64,000 bases of DNA from Halosimplex rubrum (GTDB taxonomy: Archaea > Halobacteriota > Halobacteria > Halobacteriales > Haloarculaceae): contig NZ_CP058910.1 of NCBI RefSeq assembly GCF_013415885.1, positions 2,170,001 to 2,234,000 on the forward strand. The letters run 5' to 3'. Of the stretch, positions 39,124 to 47,600 are shown one piece after another. The first letter of the stretch is position 1. The number at the start of each line of letters is the position of its first letter. The notes beneath the pieces are model-generated. The model was not told the DNA's origin, made no database searches, and was given only the letters and a program-made list of their open reading frames with translations. The position numbers were made by a program, and so were the translations under genes.

Positions 39124-39903
39124 ATGCTCACCTTCGTCGGACTCGGCCTCTACGACGAGCGCTCGGTCACCGTCGCGGGCCGCGACGCCATCCGCGCCGC
39201 CGACCGCGTCGTCGCCGAGTTCTACACGAGCAAGCTCGCCGGCGCGACGCTCGCCGACCTCGAATCGTACCACGACACCGAGATCGAAGTCCGCGACCGC
39301 GCCGGCGTCGAGCAGTCGCCCGACGACGTCCTCGACGACGCCGCCGACGCCGAGGTGGTCTTCTGCACGGCCGGCGACACGATGATCTCGACGACCCACA
39401 CCGACCTGCGACTGCGCGCTCACGACCGGGGTATCGAGACCCGCGTCGTCCACGGGACGACCGCACAGGCCGCCGCGAGTTCGCTCACCGGCCTCCAGAA
39501 CTACCGCTTCGGCAAGGCGACGACGCTGCCCTTCGAGCGTTCCCACGCTGGCGACACCCTCCCCGAGAGCGTCGTCGACACCGTCGACGCGAACCGGGAA
39601 CGGGGTCTCCACACGCTCGTCTTCCTCGACATCGACGCCGAACACGACGACTACATGCGCGCCGACCGGGCGGCCGCGCGCCTCGCCGACGCCTACGAGG
39701 ACGCGCTCGGCGTCGTCGTCGCCCGCGCGGGCAGCCCCGATCCGACCGTCCGCGCGGATCGACTCTCGGCGCTCGCCGAGGCGTCGTTCGGTGAACCGCT
39801 GCATCTGCTCGTTATCCCCGGCGACCTCCACCTCATGGAACGGGACGCGCTCGCCGCCCTCGGCGACGCCCCGACCGACCTCCTCGAGGAGCTAGTCGTC
39901 TGA
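39124..39903 (+). CDS. dphB: Diphthine synthase
   Basis: A 259-residue SAM-dependent methyltransferase of the diphthamide pathway, which modifies a His of elongation factor 2. MLTFVGLGLYDERSVTVAGRDAI and VFCTAGDTMISTTHTDLRLRA are typical, as is THTDLRLRAHDRG; GLQNYRFGKATTLPF follows. CTTAAT ends 24 nt before the ATG (leaderless). The last 12 nt overlap the end of artA on the other strand. Confidence 0.95.
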   Translation: MLTFVGLGLYDERSVTVAGRDAIRAADRVVAEFYTSKLAGATLADLESYHDTEIEVRDRAGVEQSPDDVLDDAADAEVVFCTAGDTMISTTHTDLRLRAHDRGIETRVVHGTTAQAAASSLTGLQNYRFGKATTLPFERSHAGDTLPESVVDTVDANRERGLHTLVFLDIDAEHDDYMRADRAAARLADAYEDALGVVVARAGSPDPTVRADRLSALAEASFGEPLHLLVIPGDLHLMERDALAALGDAPTDLLEELVV

Positions 39904-40941
39904 GCGGGTGCTCGCGCCCTCGCTCGCCTCCGTCCCCACTTCCGGATCCCCGTCGACAGCCGCCGAAGGCACGTCCAGCGCGGCTCGCAGGTCGTACTCC
40001 GTCCCCGTCACGACGAACAGTAGGTCCTCGACGATGGTCAACACCTCCGGGAGTTCCCGGACGACGAGGTACGTGATCCCGACGAGCGCGACCACCGAGA
40101 GGCTCTGGGCGACGATCCGGTCGATGACGATGTAGGAGACCTGCCGCGGGTCCGACAGCCCGAACACCGACGTGATCAGCCCCGGGAACAGGTGGAAGCG
40201 CTGTTCGCCGAACCCGACGGCGATCATGACGTTCCGCCCCAGGTTCAGGGCGTAGATGACCGGGATCGACACCGCGAGCGCGCGGAGTTTCCGGCGGAGC
40301 GGCGCTTCGACGGCCGCGATAAGCCCGGCGAAGATTGCCATGCTCCCGATCCCCGTACAGGCGATGATGATCGTGTAGAAGATCGGGCTCTCCCCGTCCG
40401 CGAACACGAACGTGTTGTGGTAGAGGTGTTCCTTCTCGCCGACGATGTAGCCGTCGTATGCGACGACCGACTGTCCGTCGACGACCGCCTCGTACCCCGT
40501 GACGAGTTGGGGGTCCGAACCGACCAGGGAGATCAACAGCGCGGTCTGATCCGTCACCGTCTCGACCAGGAACTGCCGCAACGCGGGAACGGATTCGAAC
40601 GGGAAGAACACGACGCCCATCAGGAGAACGGCCCGCGAGAGGACGAACAGCGAGTCTCGACCCGACCACAGCAGGTAGCCGACGTAGAACGAGGCGGGCA
40701 CGGCGACCAGCGTCCCGGCGCCCTCGATGACGCTCTTCTGGACGAAGGCGAAGTGATAGATGAGGGTGAACCAGAAGACGCCGAACAGCCCCCACGCTGC
40801 GACGCCCGCCTTGCGGGCCCGTTCGCGTCGGTCGGTCAGCTCCAGCGCCGTCGTCGCGAGAAACGCCGCGAGGACGAGCCACGCGAGCGGGTCCGAGAAC
40901 CGAGTGGCCCAGTCGAGCCCGGCGAGAACGGTGTCGAGCAT
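39892..40941 (-). CDS. artA: Archaeosortase A
   Basis: A 349-residue polytopic membrane transpeptidase-like enzyme that processes PGF-CTERM proteins and allows their lipid anchoring. Catalytic-type residues are visible in IIACTGIGSMAIF (Cys), NLGRNVMIAVGF (Arg) and LSDPRQVSYIVIDRI (Arg). About eight helices precede an acidic tail. ATG 40941 is about 30 nt after GCATATAC on the minus strand. The gene lies directly downstream of the S-layer glycoprotein gene, whose product ends with the substrate tail of this enzyme. Confidence 0.93.
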   Translation of the reverse strand: MLDTVLAGLDWATRFSDPLAWLVLAAFLATTALELTDRRERARKAGVAAWGLFGVFWFTLIYHFAFVQKSVIEGAGTLVAVPASFYVGYLLWSGRDSLFVLSRAVLLMGVVFFPFESVPALRQFLVETVTDQTALLISLVGSDPQLVTGYEAVVDGQSVVAYDGYIVGEKEHLYHNTFVFADGESPIFYTIIIACTGIGSMAIFAGLIAAVEAPLRRKLRALAVSIPVIYALNLGRNVMIAVGFGEQRFHLFPGLITSVFGLSDPRQVSYIVIDRIVAQSLSVVALVGITYLVVRELPEVLTIVEDLLFVVTGTEYDLRAALDVPSAAVDGDPEVGTEASEGASTRSDD

Positions 40942-41060
40942 CGGTACTGCCTCAACGTAACGGGATCGGGAGTATATGCTTTGTCGTTGCGTGCCTGGCG
41001 CGCGCACGAACGGCCGGAGTACGGAAACGACACACAGCAGCCGCTGTCCGGGTAGCGTCG

Positions 41061-41100
41061 AAAAAATGTCGAGCGGTTAGGGATCGGGCGTCAGCCCGAT
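41061..41100 (-). terminator. Transcription terminator of the S-layer gene
   Basis: On the minus strand just after the S-layer stop, a hairpin with a 7-bp stem (ATCGGGC/GCCCGAT, loop of four, 41083-41100) is followed by a run of six T (41061-41066). This suits strong termination after a highly expressed gene and separates it from artA. Confidence 0.6.
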
Positions 41101-41109
41101 TCTGCTACC

Positions 41110-44100
41110 TTAGTCGCGACGGCGCGCCGTGAGGAGCGCAGCCGCGAGCAGGGCGATGAGGGAGACAGCGACACCGAAGCCAGGACCGTCGCCGGTCGTG
41201 GTCGGGGACGGCGTCGTGTCGCCACCGTCGTCACCGTCGGACGGTGCCTCGGTCGGCGTCGCGGTCGGCGTCGCGGTCGGCGTCGGCGTCGGCGACGGGG
41301 TTGCCGTCGCGGTCGGCGTCGGCGTCGCGGTCGGCGTCGCGGTCGGCGTCGGCGTCGGCGACGGGGTTGCCGTCGCGCTGTCCAGCGAGACGGACGCGCT
41401 GGCGGTCACTGCGCTACCGTCGGCAGTGTACGGCGCGTCAGCCTCGGGGAAGTCGTACAGGTTGTTGGAGTTGTCGTCGAGGTGCGGCATGGCGACCAGC
41501 GTGGTGGTCCCGTTGACCGGAGTGTCGAGGTCGACACGCACGTTCTGGTGCGTGCCAGCCCCGAGGAAGCGGCTGGTGCCGATGACGTCGCCGCTGGCAC
41601 TACCCTCGTGGATGGCGACGAAGCCACCGTCGGAGAGCGTGGCGGAGTCGACGACGACTTCCTGGTTGCTCTCGGAGACTGCCTGGTCACTGAACGTGAC
41701 AGTGGCAGTCGCCTCGGCCAGGATCTGGCCGTTGTAGGTACCGTCGCTGATACGCTCGCCACCGCGACGGACCGCAACGGTGAAGTTGATACCTGCACCG
41801 CGCTGGCTGAAGTCACCGGTCGCCGCGAACGTGCGGTCCTCGGTGACGTGGGTGTTCAGCGTGGTCAGGAACGGACTCGTGTCCGACTGACTGTTGATGC
41901 GGAGGCCGAGCTTCGTACCCGGAGCGACGTTGGTGTCGCCGCGGATAGTCTGGCCTTCCTGGTTGCGGATGATGACTTCGTCCTCCGAGTTCGTGTCCAG
42001 GGACGCGTCCGCGTCGTAGTAAGTCCACAGCGAGTTGATGGTGCCGCCACCGTCACCGCCGAGGACCGGGCCGATCGAATCGTACTCGGCGAACTGGAAG
42101 CTCGCGTTCCAGGTGTCGCCGTCGACCAGCTTGTCTTCGTCAACGCCGCCGAGCTTCACGGCCACGTAGTAGGTGTCATTCTCGTAGTCCGGAATGACAA
42201 CCGTGTTCGTCGTGTCGAGGTCGAACTGTCGGGCGTCGCGGTTCGGCCCGACGTCTTCCTCGGTGAACGAGGCGTTGAACGCAGCGAAGTCGCTGCCGCC
42301 GAAGTCAGTGTCCTCCGCGAGGAACGCGGCCGTATCGTTGGCGCCCGCGTCCGTGCGGTTGCGGAGGATACCTTCGAGACCAGAGGCGGAGATCTGGTGA
42401 ACGACGAGCTCACCGTTGGTCGCCTGGTCGGACTGCGTGAGGTTCCCGTCGATCGGGTCCTCGTTGTTGTCGGTGTTCTCGTCGATGAACTCGAAGTCGA
42501 CGTCACCAGTCTTGTCGGACGGAACGACCCACACGTCGCTGCTCTCGGTCGAGCGCGAGTTGATGGAGACCGCACCGACGCCCTCTGCGTCGACACCGGT
42601 CAGGTTGAACTGGTAGTCAACGAGGTTGTCGTCCTCGTCGTTGGCGACAACTGCGAGGTCGTAGGAGGCCGGGTCGATCGTCGCGACCTCGGCGTAGTTG
42701 ATGTTCTGGCTGGCGGAGAGGTTGGATGCAGTGTAGTAGGACTGATCTGCATCGTTGTCGTATCCGCCCTCATTCGGCTGGTAAAGGTCCCAGTTGTCGG
42801 TGTCGACATCGTTCGGGATCTCACCAACTTCCGCGAAGCCGTCGCCGTCTCCACCGTTGTCGGGGTTGTCGAACCGACCGAGGTAGCTCCGGCGGAGGTC
42901 GGTGACGAAGTCACCGGACTCGCCACCGAACGAGGAGATGTTGTCCGCACCCTGAGCCGTGAAGATACGGTCAGAGATGTTCGTACCGGACATGTACGTG
43001 TTCCACTCGAGGACGACCTCGCCGTCGCCGTCCTCGTCAGCGACCGTCACGTTCGTGACGTAGTTGGTCTCGCTGAGGCTACCGATGGAGACCGTCGCCA
43101 GAGCGCCCTCCGAGCTGTCGCTCAGCTCGATGGGGATCTCGACGACGTCACCGCGTTCCTCCTCGAAGACGCCGCCACCGAAGGAGGCGGAGTCAGCGGT
43201 CGGGAACCCGTCAACGGTGAACTCGCCGGCGGTGACGTCGATGCCGGTCTGAACGTCCGTGACCGTCACCGTGTAGTCGTCCGCGTTGAGTTCGCCGGGG
43301 TCGTAGGTGTAGTCGGCGTCGACGATTTCGCCGCCGTTGTCGAGGCTGGCGGACTCGTACTGCGTCGAGTTGCCGTCGACGGTGACGGCCAGTCGCGAGT
43401 TACCGCGGATGGCGTCACCGCTGATGTCGAGGTTGACCTCTTCGTTGTGCTCGAAGAGATCTCCGTCCTGGTCGAGCGAGGCCGAGAGCTCGAGCGAGTC
43501 GACCGTGATGTACGCGACCTCACGGGCGCCCGTCGTGGGGACGTTCTGTGCCTGGCTCGCCGGGTTGAAGACCAGACGGTAGGTCGTGCCGGAGGACAGG
43601 CGGTCCGTGTTGAACACGTACCGCGCGGAGTCCTCGCCGGTCGACCCTTCCAGGAGCGTCTGGTTGGTGTCGGCGTTCTGGAAGAGGAACGGCGTGTTGT
43701 CGGCGTAGTGCGACGCGTCGATCGAGATCGGCGTACCGGCGTAGACACGCTGCGCCGTGTCGATGTCGTCGTCCTGGCCGTCCGCCGCTACGACAGCAGC
43801 GGAGACGTCGACCGTGACGTTACCGGTGTTGTACTCGCCGTTCGGGTTGTTCTGACTGGTGAGGTTCTGGAAGCGGACCTTCACCTCGTCAGCCGGGCTG
43901 AGGTCGTTCCACGCGTTCGCGGCGCCGAGAGTGACTTCGGTGGTCGGGCCAGCGTCGTCGTACTGGACGTTGCCCAAGCCGAAGTCAGCGGACGCGTTCG
44001 TGCTGTAGTTGACGAACTCGCCGCTGTCTGCGGCGCGGACGAAGACCTCGATGTCTTCATCCCGAATGTCGTTGGCCTGTGCGACCGATTCAACTCCACT

Positions 44101-44271
44101 ACGGTTGAATTCAACCGTTATGTCGTCATCGGACTCTGTGGCATCTGCGATGCCGGGGTCCGTGTTAGCCGCAGCAGCTGCACCCGAGAATGCGACGGTC
44201 CCTCCGAAGACGGAGACGACCATCAGCACCGTCAGGAACAAGCTACGCAGCTTGTCGTTGGTTCCTGTCAT
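41110..44271 (-). CDS. csg: S-layer glycoprotein with PGF-CTERM anchor
   Basis: A 1053-residue surface protein, the probable main cell-wall component. The N-terminus is a Sec-type signal (LFLTVLMVVSVFGGTVAFSGAAAAAN). The mature part is very acidic, rich in Asn-x-Ser/Thr sites (for example NRS, NYS, NAS, NVT, NLT) for N-glycosylation, and beta-rich. Near residues 980-1020 a Thr/Pro/Ala repeat region suits O-glycosylation. The tail GPGFGVAV, a hydrophobic helix and ARRRD form the PGF-CTERM signal for ArtA, encoded downstream. It lies behind a long leader with two promoter copies. Length and layout match haloarchaeal S-layer glycoproteins. Confidence 0.93.
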   Translation of the reverse strand: MTGTNDKLRSLFLTVLMVVSVFGGTVAFSGAAAAANTDPGIADATESDDDITVEFNRSGVESVAQANDIRDEDIEVFVRAADSGEFVNYSTNASADFGLGNVQYDDAGPTTEVTLGAANAWNDLSPADEVKVRFQNLTSQNNPNGEYNTGNVTVDVSAAVVAADGQDDDIDTAQRVYAGTPISIDASHYADNTPFLFQNADTNQTLLEGSTGEDSARYVFNTDRLSSGTTYRLVFNPASQAQNVPTTGAREVAYITVDSLELSASLDQDGDLFEHNEEVNLDISGDAIRGNSRLAVTVDGNSTQYESASLDNGGEIVDADYTYDPGELNADDYTVTVTDVQTGIDVTAGEFTVDGFPTADSASFGGGVFEEERGDVVEIPIELSDSSEGALATVSIGSLSETNYVTNVTVADEDGDGEVVLEWNTYMSGTNISDRIFTAQGADNISSFGGESGDFVTDLRRSYLGRFDNPDNGGDGDGFAEVGEIPNDVDTDNWDLYQPNEGGYDNDADQSYYTASNLSASQNINYAEVATIDPASYDLAVVANDEDDNLVDYQFNLTGVDAEGVGAVSINSRSTESSDVWVVPSDKTGDVDFEFIDENTDNNEDPIDGNLTQSDQATNGELVVHQISASGLEGILRNRTDAGANDTAAFLAEDTDFGGSDFAAFNASFTEEDVGPNRDARQFDLDTTNTVVIPDYENDTYYVAVKLGGVDEDKLVDGDTWNASFQFAEYDSIGPVLGGDGGGTINSLWTYYDADASLDTNSEDEVIIRNQEGQTIRGDTNVAPGTKLGLRINSQSDTSPFLTTLNTHVTEDRTFAATGDFSQRGAGINFTVAVRRGGERISDGTYNGQILAEATATVTFSDQAVSESNQEVVVDSATLSDGGFVAIHEGSASGDVIGTSRFLGAGTHQNVRVDLDTPVNGTTTLVAMPHLDDNSNNLYDFPEADAPYTADGSAVTASASVSLDSATATPSPTPTPTATPTATPTPTATATPSPTPTPTATPTATPTEAPSDGDDGGDTTPSPTTTGDGPGFGVAVSLIALLAAALLTARRRD
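41251..41376. repeat. Repeat array in the S-layer stalk region (66-bp duplication)
   Basis: The codons for the Thr/Pro/Ala stalk form an internal array of GTCGGCGTC-type units, with a tandem duplication of about 66 bp (the marker GACGGGGTTGCC recurs at 41294 and 41360). It encodes two copies of a 22-residue T/P/A/S block. Slippage here would change stalk length. Confidence 0.8.
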
Positions 44272-44381
44272 AGTTTGTTGGATCTTCTATCAGCGGCCAC
44301 AGCAGCTTTCCGACCACGCGGACACGCGACCGTTAGACGGCCGCGCCGAACCGACAGTGGTGTACTCAATACTGCAGCCAT
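44268..44381 (-). CDS. Candidate leaderless leader ORF (37 codons) before the S-layer gene
   Basis: ATG 44381 lies 33 nt after the proximal promoter element. The frame begins MAAVLSTPLSVRRGRLTV and its TGA overlaps the S-layer ATG in ATGA. There is no good Shine-Dalgarno before that ATG, so coupling would explain how it is started. A longer GTG frame (44526 to 44290) from the distal promoter ends 18 nt before the S-layer start. Confidence 0.4.
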   Translation of the reverse strand: MAAVLSTPLSVRRGRLTVACPRGRKAAVAADRRSNKL

Positions 44382-44409
44382 GGGTAGGGGTACGGTACGA
44401 TCCACCAGC

Positions 44410-44422
44410 GGATGTAATAAAT
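44410..44422 (-). promoter_or_regulatory. Proximal S-layer promoter element
   Basis: ATTTATTACATCC on the minus strand contains a TATA-like TTTATTAC, about 140 nt before the S-layer ATG. A near copy lies exactly 140 bp further upstream. Confidence 0.55.
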
Positions 44423-44549
44423 GCTTTGTGGTCATACCCGAGGGATGAACGGCCACCTTCCGGCACAGATCGGCCCACAGAACCCGTTTGTGAGTGTTTC
44501 ACGCACTCGCGATACGTGTCAGACACCTGTCCCACAGACCGCTGACGGG

Positions 44550-44562
44550 GGATGTATTAAAT
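44550..44562 (-). promoter_or_regulatory. Distal S-layer promoter element
   Basis: ATTTAATACATCC on the minus strand, identical to the proximal element in 12 of 13 positions. It suggests a duplicated promoter giving transcripts with leaders of about 120 and 260 nt. Confidence 0.5.
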
Positions 44563-44658
44563 ACCGGAGATCGCGAGTATGCGACGCCTACCACGGCGCA
44601 GAACGAACGTTCTCGACTGCGGCGTGGTACATCGACATCGCGGGCGGACAGCCGCCGT

Positions 44659-44720
44659 TTACGACGTGACGACTTCGACTTCGTGGCCGTCCGGGTCCTC
44701 CCCGACCACCTTTTTCCGCG
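44659..44720 (-). pseudogene. Remnant of a VOC (glyoxalase-like) gene 3' end
   Basis: The minus strand reads EDPDGHEVEVVTS and a stop, almost the same as the end of the intact VOC gene 160 bp away (KDPDGHEIEVVTS). At the DNA level about 43 bp (44659-44701) match with few differences. No start or upstream domain remains. It looks like a partial duplication or the scar of a lost tandem copy. Confidence 0.5.
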
Positions 44721-44821
44721 TCGGGTATCCTCGGGCCTCCGGCCCTGCGGGTACCGCTCGCGCAAAAAGATGGGGCAAAAAGCGGCCGCTCGCTTCGCTC
44801 GCGTCCGAACACAAACCTCGA

Positions 44822-45574
44822 TTACGACGTAACGACTTCGATTTCGTGACCGTCCGGATCCTTCGTGAACGCGTAGTTGTCGTCGCAGCTCTCGGGGTCG
44901 CGGTAGTCCTCGGCCTCGCGAGTCATCAACTGGTCCCAGCCCTCGTCGAGGTCGTCGACGCGGACGGCGAGGTGGCCCCAGGCGTCGCCCAGTTCGTAGC
45001 TGCGGCCGTCGTAGTTGTAGGTCAGCTCGACCGACATCGCCTCCTCGGCGGCGCCCTCGGGCTTGAGGAAGTAGTTGGCGAAGCCGTCGGCCTCCCAGCG
45101 ACCGGTGTGTTCGTACTCGAACTTGCGGGTCCACCAGCCGAGGTGTTCGTCCGCGTCCTCGACGCGGACCATCGTGTGGTCGATGCTCCAGCGGGCGCCG
45201 TGGTCGCGTTCGACGATCTCGATCTCGTGGCCGTCCGGGTCCTTGACGAAGGCGTAGCCGGGGTTGTCCTCCGGACGGCGGTAGTCCTCGACGCCCTCGT
45301 CCATCAGCTCGTAGTAGGCGTCGTTCACGTCCTCGACGCGGACGGCGATGTGGCCCCAGCCGTCGCCCATCGTGTACGAGCGGCCGTCGTGGTTGTAGGT
45401 GAGTTCCAGCAGCGCGCCCTCGTCGTGAACGTCCTCCGGGCCGAGGAAGACGTTGGTGAAGGTGTCGGCCTCCCAGCGACCCTTCTCCTCGTAGTCGAGG
45501 TGTGTGGTGTACCAGTCGAGCGACTCGTCGAGGTCCTCGACGCGCATCATCACGTGATCGAGCGTGGCGTCCAT
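44822..45574 (-). CDS. Two-domain VOC / glyoxalase-like metalloenzyme
   Basis: A 250-residue protein made of two similar glyoxalase I-type halves (residues 1-122 and 128-250). Each has LDHVMMRVEDLDESLDWYTTHLDYE-like and IDHTMVRVEDADEHLGWWTRKFEYE-like openings, GWGHIAVRVEDV / AWGHLAVRVDDL, and ends KDPDGHEIE. Metal ligands (His near the start and Glu at the end of each half) are kept. It may be a lactoylglutathione-lyase-like or extradiol-type enzyme; the substrate is unknown. CTTTTC lies 25 nt before the ATG, so the message is likely leaderless. Confidence 0.85.
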   Translation of the reverse strand: MDATLDHVMMRVEDLDESLDWYTTHLDYEEKGRWEADTFTNVFLGPEDVHDEGALLELTYNHDGRSYTMGDGWGHIAVRVEDVNDAYYELMDEGVEDYRRPEDNPGYAFVKDPDGHEIEIVERDHGARWSIDHTMVRVEDADEHLGWWTRKFEYEHTGRWEADGFANYFLKPEGAAEEAMSVELTYNYDGRSYELGDAWGHLAVRVDDLDEGWDQLMTREAEDYRDPESCDDNYAFTKDPDGHEIEVVTS

Positions 45575-45622
45575 ACGCGATCGGAGGGTAGCCAGTTCGA
45601 AAAGGATACCGAACGCGGAACG

Positions 45623-46075
45623 TCAGGGACGGCTCGTCCACGCCGCGAGGGCGAGGAAGACGGCACCGAGCGGGTAGGCGATGGTGCCCGCTCGGAACGA
45701 CGAGAATCCGAGGACGGCGTAGCACACGTCGAACGCCGCCAGCGCGAACAGTCCGGCGGTGACGCGGCGGTCCTCGCGGTCGACCCGCGAGAGCGCGGCG
45801 CTCGCGACCCCTGCGCCGTACAGCAGTGTCGCCGTCGGCCACGCCAGCAGCTCGGTCGGCAGCCCGCGCGTGTACACGAAGACGTAATCGTAGACCGAAG
45901 TGAGCGCGAGCGTCTCCGTGTTCGCGAGTGCCACCGAGAAGACCAGCCCGACGGCGTCCTCGTAGGGGATGACGAGCCACGGGACGAGCCCGGCGGCCAG
46001 GACCGCGAGGGCACGTCGACGGCGGGAGAACGCCCCAGTGGAGAGCGACCCGGCGGCCGTCTCGCGGTCGGTCAT
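45623..46075 (-). CDS. Haloarchaeal membrane protein (TIGR04206-like)
   Basis: A 150-residue protein with four hydrophobic helices (ALAVLAAGLVPWLVI, AVGLVFSVALANTETLALTSVYDYVFVY, LLAWPTATLLYGAGVASAALS, LGAVFLALAAW). It resembles the haloarchaeal family TIGR04206 by memory; the function is unknown. ATG 46075 overlaps the stop of the DRG gene (ATGA), so it is co-translated with it. Confidence 0.7.
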   Translation of the reverse strand: MTDRETAAGSLSTGAFSRRRRALAVLAAGLVPWLVIPYEDAVGLVFSVALANTETLALTSVYDYVFVYTRGLPTELLAWPTATLLYGAGVASAALSRVDREDRRVTAGLFALAAFDVCYAVLGFSSFRAGTIAYPLGAVFLALAAWTSRP

Positions 46076-47181
46076 CGCGTCGTCAGGATGCGGAGCACGT
46101 CCTCGTCGGCGAGTTGGTGGTCCATGCCGACCTGCTGTTCGTCGTGTTTGGCGCTCGGACCGGAGACGCGGGCGAAGCGGAACCGCTCCTCGAACTCGCC
46201 GCCGAGCTTCTCGCAGGCGTCCTCGATGGTGTCGCCCTCCCGCAGGACCAGCGGCTCGTCGTAGTCGACGCCGCGGCCGGGTTTGTCCATGTAGACCCGG
46301 ATGAGCCCGAGCTCCTCCCAGATGGCCTGCTTGAGGGCGTCGAGTCCTTTCTCCTCCACGGCGCTGATGAAGATGGTCTCGTCGGGGTCGATGTCGTGGT
46401 CGCGCAGCTGCTCGTGGACGGTGTCGAGGTAGTCGGGCTCGATGAGGTCGGCCTTGTTGACCGAGACCAGCGAGGGGAGGTACTCGCGGTTGTCCAGCAC
46501 GCCGTCGAGGAGGCGGTCGATGTCGACCTGTTCGCCGATGTTCACGTTGGCGTTGACGTACCCGCGCTCGCGCAGGACGCTCTTGATGGTCTGCTCGTCG
46601 AGCTCCAGGTCGACGCTGGAGGTGACGCTGATGCCGTCTTTGTGTTTCTTCCGGATGGAGACGTTGGGGGGTTCGGTGTCGAGGCGAACCTTGTTGTTGT
46701 ACAGTTCGTCGTAGAGGCGCCGGTACTGGTCGATCTCGAACACCGAGAGGACGAACACGACCAGATCGGCGGTCCGGACGACCGAGAGAACGGCCTGGCC
46801 GCCGCCGCGGCCCTCGGCGGCGCCCTCGATGAGCCCGGGCACGTCGAGGATCTGGATGTTGGCGTCGTTGTATTTGAGCATGCCGGGGTTCACGTCGAGC
46901 GTGGTGAACTCGTAGGACCCGACTTCGCTCTCGGCGTTAGTGAGGGCGTTCAGCAGCGTCGACTTGCCGACGCTGGGGAAGCCGACCAGGGCGACGGTGG
47001 CGTCGCCGGTCTTCTCGACGGCGTAGCCCCCGCCGCCGCCGGCCGAGGACTGGTTCTCCAGCTTCTCCTTCTTGTCCGCGAGTTTGGCCTTCAGCCGACC
47101 GATGTGCTCCTCGGTCGACTTGTTGTAGGGCGTCTCGGCGATCTCCTCTTCGATCTCGCGGATCTCCTCTTCGAGCCCCAT
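46072..47181 (-). CDS. drg: DRG-family GTPase (Obg superfamily, TGS domain)
   Basis: A 369-residue GTPase. An N-terminal helix (EEEIREIEEEIAETPYNKSTEEHIGRLKAKL) precedes the G domain with GFPSVGKSTLL (G1), DVPGLIEGAAEGRGGG (G3) and NKAD (G4); a C-terminal TGS domain begins near IRVYMDKPGRGVDYDEPLVL. DRG proteins act on ribosomes in archaea and eukaryotes. CTTTTTCG on the minus strand ends 25 nt before the ATG, so the message is likely leaderless. Confidence 0.95.
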   Translation of the reverse strand: MGLEEEIREIEEEIAETPYNKSTEEHIGRLKAKLADKKEKLENQSSAGGGGGYAVEKTGDATVALVGFPSVGKSTLLNALTNAESEVGSYEFTTLDVNPGMLKYNDANIQILDVPGLIEGAAEGRGGGQAVLSVVRTADLVVFVLSVFEIDQYRRLYDELYNNKVRLDTEPPNVSIRKKHKDGISVTSSVDLELDEQTIKSVLRERGYVNANVNIGEQVDIDRLLDGVLDNREYLPSLVSVNKADLIEPDYLDTVHEQLRDHDIDPDETIFISAVEEKGLDALKQAIWEELGLIRVYMDKPGRGVDYDEPLVLREGDTIEDACEKLGGEFEERFRFARVSGPSAKHDEQQVGMDHQLADEDVLRILTTR

Positions 47182-47365
47182 TACGATGGAGTCGGCAACC
47201 GGTACCGAAAAAGGTGTTCCTCCGCCCCGGTCGCGACCGCGGCGGTGGACCCCTCGGTCGCCGCCCGACGCGATCGCGATCTATCGTGCCACGCGTAAAT
47301 GTTCTCTCCTCGAAATGAATCGCGTTCCGACACACTAATACGACGAGCGCCGATGAGGATCGATC

Positions 47366-47566
47366 ATGTCCGATCCGGCCCGCCTCCGTGACAGCACGGA
47401 GATCCTCCTGCCAGCGGACGCCATCGAGGGGCTGCGCGAGGACCTCGAACGGCGGTTCACGCTCACGATCCGCCGGGAGGACTGTCGGGTGCGGATCATC
47501 GGCAGTCCCGTCGAGATAAAGAGCGCGAGCGACTTCCTCGCGCGCAACGGCATCTCCGTCGCCTGA
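47366..47566 (+). CDS. VNG_1110C-like small haloarchaeal protein
   Basis: A 66-residue protein (SDPARLRDSTEILLPADAI, LRVRIIGSPVEIK-like CRVRIIGSPVEIK, SDFLARNGISVA). The pattern fits a widely conserved haloarchaeal family known as VNG_1110C; the function is unknown. CTAATA ends 26 nt before ATG 47366, so the message is likely leaderless. Confidence 0.8.
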   Translation: MSDPARLRDSTEILLPADAIEGLREDLERRFTLTIRREDCRVRIIGSPVEIKSASDFLARNGISVA

Positions 47567-47600
47567 TTCGGGGTCGGGGACCCCGGTCGATTCTCGAGCG

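Noticed and set aside
44290-44535. An 81-codon minus frame upstream of the S-layer gene with natural-looking composition.
   Set aside because: Its first start is too near the distal promoter; the later GTG 44526 is possible but the frame ends 18 nt before the S-layer start and has no family. Mentioned only as an alternative leader frame.
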